Below, one piece after another: positions 34,677 through 41,526 of a DNA stretch of 41,526 nucleotides. The DNA is taken from contig PARI01000017.1 in the NCBI GenBank assembly GCA_002711415.1, positions 261,595 to 303,120 on the forward strand, written 5' to 3'. This stretch comes from Phycisphaerae bacterium. GTDB lineage: Bacteria; Planctomycetota; Phycisphaerae; Phycisphaerales; SM1A02. Under the pieces are notes generated by a model. The model worked only from the letters and a program-made list of their open reading frames with translations, searched no databases and was not told the DNA's origin. Position 1 is the first letter of the stretch. Every line of letters begins with the position of its first letter. Both the position numbers and the translations under genes were made by a program.

Positions 34677-35568
34677 TCGCCAGGCCATCCCAGCCCTCTT
34701 TGTCGCCTGGCTCGTCCTTGTTGGATCTGCTACGGCCTTCTATGCAGGCGTGAACTACCTCAGTCTTCATCTCCAGAAGGAGAGCGTTCCGCTTCGATCA
34801 CCACTGGCAACACTTCCATCAGGCATCGGTGGCTGGGATCGGTGCAGCGATGACATCATTCTCAGCGAAGCAATGGTGGAGGAACTCGGCACCAACAAGT
34901 ACATTGATCGTGCCTATGCCATCGATGGCGAACCAGTCAACGGAGTGCTTCGAGTCCACCTTGCGTACTACACCGGGATCATCGATGCCGTGCCTCATAT
35001 CCCGGAGAGATGCTGGGCTGCCAGCGGACTGTCCCAGACCCTCCCATCAAGCCACTACGAACTGGAACTGGACACGTCCAACTGGAACATGGATTCCGGC
35101 GTCATCAATACGGATACCGGCCAGGAATACCCGACCGTCGAACTGGAAGACCCGATCACCGGGCAGGTGGAGACGGTGCACATGCCCATCGGAAGCATCA
35201 AGATGCGATTGACGGAGTTTCAGGATCCGGCAAAGCCCGATCTTCGCATGCTTGGAGGATACTTCTTTATCGCCAACGGCCGATCCGCATCGGATGCCAT
35301 GAGCGTCCGGCGTGCGGCATTCAACATGACCGACAAGTACTCGTACTACTGCAAGGTGCAGATTTCCGGCACCATTGAATACGATACCAATGGCAGGTAC
35401 CGGCAGTCGTACCTGGAGCAGTGCGAAGATCTCATCAGTGAACTCCTTCCTCATATCATGCGCAAGCTTCCCGACTGGCCACGACTCGAGGCTCCAGAGC
35501 CCTCATCGGACTCCACGGTCAGTCTATGGACAGAGGAACAACCCATACACCCACTACTTGGAACCTAG
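34666..35568 (+). CDS. Exosortase-associated EpsI-like protein
   Basis: Partner of exosortase of the EpsI/DUF3485 family, 300 residues. The start ATG 34666 has GGAGG five bases upstream; ATG 34654 is weaker. A membrane helix at about residues 8-30 anchors an outward-facing domain with LPSGIGGWDRC near the start, VHLAYYTGIIDAVPHIPERC, and a C-terminal YYCKVQISGTIEY strand region. EpsI proteins accompany exosortases and are sometimes fused to them; their exact function is not settled. The 11-bp overlap with exosortase and the 3-bp gap to the TPR gene show one operon. Confidence 0.88.
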   Translation: MRFDRQAIPALFVAWLVLVGSATAFYAGVNYLSLHLQKESVPLRSPLATLPSGIGGWDRCSDDIILSEAMVEELGTNKYIDRAYAIDGEPVNGVLRVHLAYYTGIIDAVPHIPERCWAASGLSQTLPSSHYELELDTSNWNMDSGVINTDTGQEYPTVELEDPITGQVETVHMPIGSIKMRLTEFQDPAKPDLRMLGGYFFIANGRSASDAMSVRRAAFNMTDKYSYYCKVQISGTIEYDTNGRYRQSYLEQCEDLISELLPHIMRKLPDWPRLEAPEPSSDSTVSLWTEEQPIHPLLGT

Positions 35569-35571
35569 GCA

Positions 35572-38500
35572 ATGGCTTCTAGACTGAACACTAAGCTCAT
35601 CATCACGCTCTCCTGCATATTCATCACATGCATTGTGGTCGTCGCCGGCTTGGCATACCTGAAGATCAAGGGCAACGCTGAGCGAAACATCGCCCAGGGC
35701 GATGCACTGATGGACGAAGGACTCTACCTCAAGGCGTTCTCTGCATATGGCAGGGCGGTATCTCGAGAGAAGACCAATGTCGATTACATCAGGAAGATGG
35801 AAGAGGCCCTTGCCTCGATCATTCCCAATACGCGAAGCGAGGCCCAGGAGCGATACCTGACATTCCTTGCGATCCAGGACACGAAGACCCGTGCCCAGCC
35901 GACCAATCCTGAACTCTGGATCGAGATGATCGAACACCTCGTCGATCGGGCACAGATCACGATCGAGCCCGCGGCCTGGGCACCGGTCAGCAATGCCGCC
36001 AAGCTCATGTCCGAGTCGGTGTATCCCGACGACGAGATGTACCCCTACGCAGACTTCTATCTCGGGTTCTCCCAGTTGAGCAACTGGCAGATCCTCTCGC
36101 CGTCCGAACGAGAAGAGGCGATCGGGAAGATCGGTGCCTTCATCGAGAAGTTCCCGAAGAATGATCGGGCCAACGCCATTATCCTGGAGGTACTGATCCT
36201 GCAGGCCGAGCAGTTCGCTCGTGAAGGCAAGCCGACCAAGGCGGCAGAGGTCTTCGAAGAATACGATGCCCTTTTCTCGAAGCTCTTGGCCGAGGACCGG
36301 ATCGGCACACGAACCGCGTCGACGCTCCTTGCTCGATATAGAAGCGACTACGCCGACGTTGCCACGAGCGCTCCAGAGATCGGCGAGGATGAATCAGTGG
36401 AGTTCGTGGTCGGCAAGGCCAAGGGCGTCGATGACCAGTTTGCCACCGCCGTGGTCGCCCAGCGACTCTACATCGATGGAACTCCCGAGGACTACGAGTC
36501 CGCGTCAGAACTCCTTGAGGAATATTCCAGTCGAAATCCAGCACAGATCAACATCCTGAGACTGCGGTCGATTCTCGAGGTGTATGTCGATCCCGACCGG
36601 GCCATCGAACTGTCCCATGAACTGATCGCACTGCCTCGACTTCCCGTGGGACTGATGTCCGCCTACCAGGATGACTTCAAAGCAGCGGCGGCCCAAAACA
36701 TCTTCGATACCGAGTATCGCAACTACCGCCTCGAAGAGGATTCCGAGCTCAAGAACCAGTGGCTTGAGAGTGCCAGGGCGACCAAGGAACAGATCGAATT
36801 GCTGACAAAGGGCGCGCCCTCCAACTCGATGCTGCTCGTTGCTGAGGCGAAGCTGAACATCGCCGACGCCGAATACAACGCCGCCGCGTCGAAGCTCGAA
36901 GAGGTCATCTCGCGTGGCGGCAGGATTCCCGCAGCAACCTATGCATTCGCTGCAATCGCAGCACTTGAACGAGGTGAAACCGGGCACGGTCTCATGCGAA
37001 TCGACCAGGCATTGGAACTGGAGCCCAACCCCTATTACATGCTCATCAAGGGCCGTGCCTCCCTCAGGGCCGGAAGGCGCGCCGAGGCCATTGCGGCGGC
37101 GGAACAGCTGCTGGATTTCATTCCTGACAGCGAGGATGGCCAGTTGCTTCTCAATGATGCGATGAGTTTCGGCAACCGCGATCAAGGGACAATTTCACAG
37201 ATCATGGATCAGAGTGAGCAGTACTTCGTCGATGAGCAGTACGACGAGGCTCTTCCTCTGTTGATCAGTGGCTTGGAGCAGTATCCCGAGGAACTTCGCC
37301 TGATCCGGGCTATTGTCCAGTTGTACACGTCGATGGGCAACCTCGATGAAGCAAAGCGCTATCTCCAGATGGGCCTGGAGTTGGCTCCAGAGGATGTTCC
37401 CTTGAAGCAGTTGCGTGCGGCCATCGAGACCGATGATCCCATCAAGAGGCTCAACATAGTCCTTCAGGATGTGTACGGAGATCGTGATGACAAGATCGTC
37501 TTCGAGTACACCAACTACATGAGGATGGCCAGTGCCGCGTCGGAACGGCTGGAGTCCGGTGAGCCGATGTCGTCCGAGGATCTCGAGCAGACAAAGCGGA
37601 TCATCGCCGCTGCCGACGCAAGAGCGGCTGCTGTCCGTGACCAGGCGCTTGCGCAGTTCTCGGACAAGATTGTATTGATCGAGGCCGTGTTCATCGATGC
37701 CACGAGGAAGAAGGACTGGCCCATGGCCGAGAGGATGATCGGGCTGGCAAAGGAGCATCATTCGGCGGATGGAACGGACCTCCTGTTCCAGGGTCGACTT
37801 GCGATGGTCCGGGGCAAGCCGGATGAGGCCCTCGTCCATCTTCAGGAGGCCAGGAACGTCAATGACTACAGTTCCGTGATTCCTCGGCTCCAGGGAGCAT
37901 GTCATGAGCAGATGGGAAACAATGAATCAGCACTCGTCGAGTATGCGGAAGCCTATCGCAGGAAGCCGACTGACCTCGTCAACCTTGCTGCATATTCACG
38001 ACTCCTGACAAGAACAGGCAGCGGAGACAAGGCGCTCGAGATCCTTCGAGTCGGCAAGGACGTAGCTGGCAGCAACGACGAGATCATCGATGGATGGCTC
38101 TCGCTTGAAAAACAGTATGGCAGCCCGAAAATCGTCCTTGCCGAGTTTCGGCGAATGTTCGCTGTCAAACCGAATGACAAGACGGTCGGATCGGGCATCG
38201 CCAGGCTTTTGATGGAGATCCCCGTGTCCAGAGAGGACGTGCTCGACAGGAATAACAAGACGATGTTCTCGGTGCCTGCATGGAACGCCCTTCGTGCCGG
38301 TGAACAGATGGAGTATCTCCAGCAGGTCGTGGATGCAAGGACCCGCGAATGCAACACGATTTATGCCGATCTGATCGCAGCCAATCCGTGTGACCGGGAT
38401 CTCGTACGGCACCAGTGCGAGACATATCGGATCATGGGGAATTCCGATGCGGCGATCGCCGCCACAAAGGCCCTCATCGAGCGTTGTGGTGGTGATGATG

Positions 38501-40293
38501 TCGATCCCCTGATCTACTATGACCTGGGCAACGAGTATGCGCTGTCGAAGAAGGGTGATGAGGCCCTTGCGGCGTGGGAAAAAGCCATTGAAATTCAGGA
38601 GCCTGGAGACTTCAGGGCCAGCAGGGCGGTCAGTGACTTCTTCTTTGCAAGAAACCAGTGGGAAGAGGCCTACAAGTACCATCTTCCCGTCATCCAGGAT
38701 TCCATGGAACGGATATCCGCACTGAGGCATGCCGAGATCTGTATCAAGACGAGGCGTTTCGAGGAGGCAAGGGAGATCATCTCCCGTGTTGCTGGTAACG
38801 GATCGGACGACGATTTCATCGTGCAGATGCTCCTGTCGAGCATGTACGAGGGTATGGGTGACCAGTACTGGGAGAACGGCCAGGTCGAGGAAACCAATGA
38901 AGCCTACGTCCAGATGCAGGCAGCCCTGGACTCCGCGATTGAAATCGCTCCTACGGATGAGAAGCCGAATCTACAGAAGGTGCGCATCCTGCGAAACATG
39001 TATTCAAGAACCATGGACAGGGTCCACCTTGACCAGGCACTCAAGTATGCGGAGCGGGCATACGGCTTGAACGCCGGCTTATGGGACTGCACGCTCGCCA
39101 AGGTCAATGTCCTGATGGATCTCGGACGACCGGATTCCGCCATCGCGGAACTGGATCGGTACATCGATTCGAACCCGACCCATGGGCCATCGAGGCGCAA
39201 GCTGATCAATATGTACGTGTCGACCGACCAGATAGGCTCCGCGAAGCAGCTTCTTGATGAAATCATCCAGTTGATGCCCTTCGATGCAGGATGGTATCGG
39301 GCGCTCGGACAGCTTCATGTTCAGACGGACGACTTCCAGGATGCGGCGAGATGCTTCGACAAGGCGTATGAACTGGAGCCATCAGCCGAGATCCTGAACA
39401 TGCGGATCGATGTCCGCCTGATTGCGGATGATCCTGATCCCAACGGAGTCATCGGCATCCTGAAGAACCACTCCAGCCAGTTGCAGACCTCGCCCTTCCT
39501 CCAGTGTGCATTGTCGGCCAGTGTCTACCTTTCTGGAAACAAGACGCTCGGCCTTGAAAGGATGGGCATGGCCTACGAAAACATCAGGAGATACATCTCA
39601 CAGGGTGGCAATTCCACCCTGTACAACCCCTGGTACATCAACCTTCGAAGAATCTACCCCATTGGTCAGACCGTGAACGCGGAATCGTATGCCCGGAAGA
39701 TGGCTGATGGGAAGCTGGATCCGGCCGAACTCTACTGGCTCGGTAACTACTGGAAGGATGAGCCTGATGGAATCAGCAGGGCCATGGAACTCTACCGAGA
39801 ATGCATCGCGGACTGTCCCGCGGAGGACGTCGCTCTTCTGAGTTCAGCCTGGATCGGTCTCGGCAATCTCCAGTTCAACTCCGATGACTGCGAGCAGGCG
39901 ATCACTTCGTTCAGGACGGCGTGTGAGATCGATCCCAGGAACGCCGTCGCCCTGAACAACCTTGCTTATCTCTACGGGGACTGTCTTAATGATTCCAGCC
40001 AGGGACTCCGGTACAGCCAGCAGGCAGTCGAGTTCCAGCCGAACAACTCCGCGTTCCTGGACACGCTCGGCTCGCTGCTTTTGAAGTCCGGGCAGTACAA
40101 GGAATCGCGTGAATCCCTGCTTCGAAGTATCAGGCTCCAGTCCACCGCCAGCAACAATCTGCACATGGCCCAGTTGCTTGCCGAAGAAGGCCGTGACGAG
40201 GAGGCCCGTTCGTACCTGCAGCGAGCAGGGGAGCTCTCCCCCAATGCCAGGGAGCAGAATCAGATCAACAGTCTGATCGAGTCGCTGGATTGA
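35572..40293 (+). CDS. Giant TPR protein of the exosortase/EPS locus
   Basis: A 1573-residue protein made largely of tetratricopeptide-like repeats. One membrane helix at about residues 9-29 anchors it, and the rest probably lies in the periplasm. Clear TPR units include NPTHGPSRRKLINMYVS (about residue 1203) with the following SAKQLLDEIIQ, and DFQDAARCFDKAYELEP near 1257. The C-terminal LNNLAYLYGDC...SAFLDTLGSLLLKSGQYKES region (about 1460-1520) is the part most like the TPR protein of PEP-CTERM systems. Such proteins are thought to scaffold export or secretion, as PelB/BcsC-like TPRs do for polysaccharides. Length is about 1.7 times the usual 900 residues for PEP-CTERM TPR proteins. Repeats in the N-terminal half are more degenerate. 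Confidence 0.88.
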   Translation: MASRLNTKLIITLSCIFITCIVVVAGLAYLKIKGNAERNIAQGDALMDEGLYLKAFSAYGRAVSREKTNVDYIRKMEEALASIIPNTRSEAQERYLTFLAIQDTKTRAQPTNPELWIEMIEHLVDRAQITIEPAAWAPVSNAAKLMSESVYPDDEMYPYADFYLGFSQLSNWQILSPSEREEAIGKIGAFIEKFPKNDRANAIILEVLILQAEQFAREGKPTKAAEVFEEYDALFSKLLAEDRIGTRTASTLLARYRSDYADVATSAPEIGEDESVEFVVGKAKGVDDQFATAVVAQRLYIDGTPEDYESASELLEEYSSRNPAQINILRLRSILEVYVDPDRAIELSHELIALPRLPVGLMSAYQDDFKAAAAQNIFDTEYRNYRLEEDSELKNQWLESARATKEQIELLTKGAPSNSMLLVAEAKLNIADAEYNAAASKLEEVISRGGRIPAATYAFAAIAALERGETGHGLMRIDQALELEPNPYYMLIKGRASLRAGRRAEAIAAAEQLLDFIPDSEDGQLLLNDAMSFGNRDQGTISQIMDQSEQYFVDEQYDEALPLLISGLEQYPEELRLIRAIVQLYTSMGNLDEAKRYLQMGLELAPEDVPLKQLRAAIETDDPIKRLNIVLQDVYGDRDDKIVFEYTNYMRMASAASERLESGEPMSSEDLEQTKRIIAAADARAAAVRDQALAQFSDKIVLIEAVFIDATRKKDWPMAERMIGLAKEHHSADGTDLLFQGRLAMVRGKPDEALVHLQEARNVNDYSSVIPRLQGACHEQMGNNESALVEYAEAYRRKPTDLVNLAAYSRLLTRTGSGDKALEILRVGKDVAGSNDEIIDGWLSLEKQYGSPKIVLAEFRRMFAVKPNDKTVGSGIARLLMEIPVSREDVLDRNNKTMFSVPAWNALRAGEQMEYLQQVVDARTRECNTIYADLIAANPCDRDLVRHQCETYRIMGNSDAAIAATKALIERCGGDDVDPLIYYDLGNEYALSKKGDEALAAWEKAIEIQEPGDFRASRAVSDFFFARNQWEEAYKYHLPVIQDSMERISALRHAEICIKTRRFEEAREIISRVAGNGSDDDFIVQMLLSSMYEGMGDQYWENGQVEETNEAYVQMQAALDSAIEIAPTDEKPNLQKVRILRNMYSRTMDRVHLDQALKYAERAYGLNAGLWDCTLAKVNVLMDLGRPDSAIAELDRYIDSNPTHGPSRRKLINMYVSTDQIGSAKQLLDEIIQLMPFDAGWYRALGQLHVQTDDFQDAARCFDKAYELEPSAEILNMRIDVRLIADDPDPNGVIGILKNHSSQLQTSPFLQCALSASVYLSGNKTLGLERMGMAYENIRRYISQGGNSTLYNPWYINLRRIYPIGQTVNAESYARKMADGKLDPAELYWLGNYWKDEPDGISRAMELYRECIADCPAEDVALLSSAWIGLGNLQFNSDDCEQAITSFRTACEIDPRNAVALNNLAYLYGDCLNDSSQGLRYSQQAVEFQPNNSAFLDTLGSLLLKSGQYKESRESLLRSIRLQSTASNNLHMAQLLAEEGRDEEARSYLQRAGELSPNAREQNQINSLIESLD

Positions 40294-40312
40294 AGTCAAC
40301 GCCAGGAATCAC

Positions 40313-41526
40313 ATGAACAGGACGCCGCCATCACGATCCGGAGCTCAGGGAACTCGCCAGCAGGCGAGACCGACATTTGTTCCGAAATCCTCCCTGGATC
40401 CGATCAAGATCTTCAGGCAGAACCTGTTCACCTTGTTCATCACAGGGTTCATCGGGGGCATTCTCAGCGTTGCAACGTTCGTCGTGCTGGACCGGTACGC
40501 TCCGAAGTATTCGAGCGAGGTCATGTTCGAGCTTCAGCCGAGGCTCAGGGGGGCCACCGAGATCATGACGGGTGATCTTGGGAACGATTCGGCCGTCGAA
40601 CGAGAATGCCAGACCGAGGTTGCCAAGATCCTGGCGAGAACAACCCTTGAACGTGCGATGCGGAGCAGGGATGTCGAAGCGACGAACTGGAGCGACTGGT
40701 ACAAGGGCGATGACGGGGTGTTCCTGCTGGATGAGGCCGTTGATGAGTTGCAGGAGACCCTTGGTGGTGGACACAGGAGAAAGACCCAGATTTTCAGCAT
40801 CAGCTGGTCTGCCGCTGCTCCCCGTGACGTGCCGGTCATCCTGAACCGGATCGCTGATACCTACATGGACATTCGTCGTGACGAGGAAAAGGCCCGTTTT
40901 GCGCAGAATCTCTCGATTTTCACGAGGCAGAGGGAGGAGATCGAGAACGACCTGACCTTCCTCTCGACCCAGATCGCGACGCACATCAAGGACAAGGACA
41001 TCACCTCCCTGCAGGAGAATCTGAACCAGGACTATGAGGCGATCAAGAACCTCACGCTGAGGATCAATGAGACCAAGTCCGCCCTCACCTTGGCACAATC
41101 ACAGCGGATGCAGACCGAGGCCAAGCTCCTGGGCACCCTCGAGCCCTCGTCCGAGGACATCCGGAACGCCGAGCTTGATCCGATCATCCGAGGCTTGATC
41201 TCACGCGAACGCCAGATTCGGACCGAGCTGACCGCTGCACAGGACAGGTATGGGCCTGGGCACCGCGAGGTCACGCGGATCAAGAGCCTGCTCAACGCGA
41301 CCGAGGACGAGGTCAAGGCCGCCACCGACGAGGCATTGGATCGGAACCTGACTGCGGACTTCAAGGAAGTGACGAACCAGATAGACAGCTTCACCCAGGT
41401 CCTTCAGGGTCTTGAAAGCGAATACACCACCAAGGAGGCGAGGCTGAAGGAGCTGGCCGCCGACATGAGCGCCCTGGATGCGATGCAGGCCCGTCAGCAG
41501 CGGCTTGAGGAGGAGCGAAACGAGAT
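40313..41526 (+). CDS. Wzz/GumC-type polysaccharide co-polymerase, 3'-truncated
   Basis: Chain-length determinant family protein running off the window after about 404 codons; no stop is reached. ATG 40313 lies 19 bp after the TPR stop, with CAGGAA upstream. A polar N terminus of about 30 residues precedes the first membrane helix (residues 38-59), then the typical YAPKYSSEVMFEL entry to the periplasmic domain. From about residue 195 the sequence is long heptad-like coiled coil (EKARFAQNLSIFTRQREEIE), as in Wzz/GumC; a second membrane helix and any BY-kinase domain would lie beyond the window. It would work with the export protein at 31682 in polysaccharide assembly. Confidence 0.88.
   Translation, partial: MNRTPPSRSGAQGTRQQARPTFVPKSSLDPIKIFRQNLFTLFITGFIGGILSVATFVVLDRYAPKYSSEVMFELQPRLRGATEIMTGDLGNDSAVERECQTEVAKILARTTLERAMRSRDVEATNWSDWYKGDDGVFLLDEAVDELQETLGGGHRRKTQIFSISWSAAAPRDVPVILNRIADTYMDIRRDEEKARFAQNLSIFTRQREEIENDLTFLSTQIATHIKDKDITSLQENLNQDYEAIKNLTLRINETKSALTLAQSQRMQTEAKLLGTLEPSSEDIRNAELDPIIRGLISRERQIRTELTAAQDRYGPGHREVTRIKSLLNATEDEVKAATDEALDRNLTADFKEVTNQIDSFTQVLQGLESEYTTKEARLKELAADMSALDAMQARQQRLEEERNE

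Overview
The window looks like a chromosomal segment of a high-GC Planctomycetota, most likely Phycisphaerae or a relative. The evidence is the short paired 'NEDGxIDGxDLAxLLGAW' dockerin-like repeats on a secreted protein, an exosortase/EpsI/giant-TPR surface-sorting locus, frequent TTG and GTG starts, and gene-tight operons. This placement is inferred from gene content; no rRNA or tRNA is visible. Nothing looks like an insertion sequence, prophage or CRISPR array.

Positions 1-7298 hold an animal-type tryptophan/kynurenine catabolic cluster in two converging arms. The plus arm has a 5'-truncated 2-aminomuconate-semialdehyde dehydrogenase, a DUF4396-like membrane protein with a His/Met-rich tandem-repeat tail, and a RidA-type 2-aminomuconate deaminase. 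The minus arm has ACMSD, kynureninase, kynurenine 3-monooxygenase, kynurenine formamidase and a small anchored unknown protein. Tryptophan dioxygenase and 3-hydroxyanthranilate dioxygenase are not in the window.

Positions 7428-16101 hold a tightly coupled eight-gene plus-strand run around a MutL/GlmL-type ASKHA ATPase. Its partners are a PH-like membrane protein, a small conserved-looking protein, a barrel-sandwich/KOW protein interrupted by a +1 frameshift in a C7 tract, a DUF6754-type lipoprotein with Fn3-like features, and three membrane proteins of unknown function. No B12-dependent mutase gene is present. This is the best candidate for an undescribed membrane-associated system.

Positions 16102-22372 (minus strand) hold housekeeping and envelope genes: an FMN-reductase-like protein, pdxA, a secreted dockerin-type protein, a LysM-YkuD L,D-transpeptidase, 5-formyltetrahydrofolate cyclo-ligase and rarA. 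Positions 22540-25219 hold glmS, then a promoter, a cobalamin-riboswitch-like leader and a small secreted Trp-rich protein with a degenerate PEP-CTERM-like tail. Positions 25226-28280 (minus) hold two clpP genes and an FHA-GAF histidine kinase. Positions 28348-31551 (plus) hold holA, an unknown lipoprotein and pyrB.

Positions 31682-41526 are an exopolysaccharide/exosortase locus: a Wza-like export lipoprotein, exosortase, EpsI-like protein, a 1573-residue TPR protein and the start of a Wzz/GumC-type co-polymerase that runs off the end. The sorting machinery here could act on the PEP-CTERM-like protein at 24650-25219.
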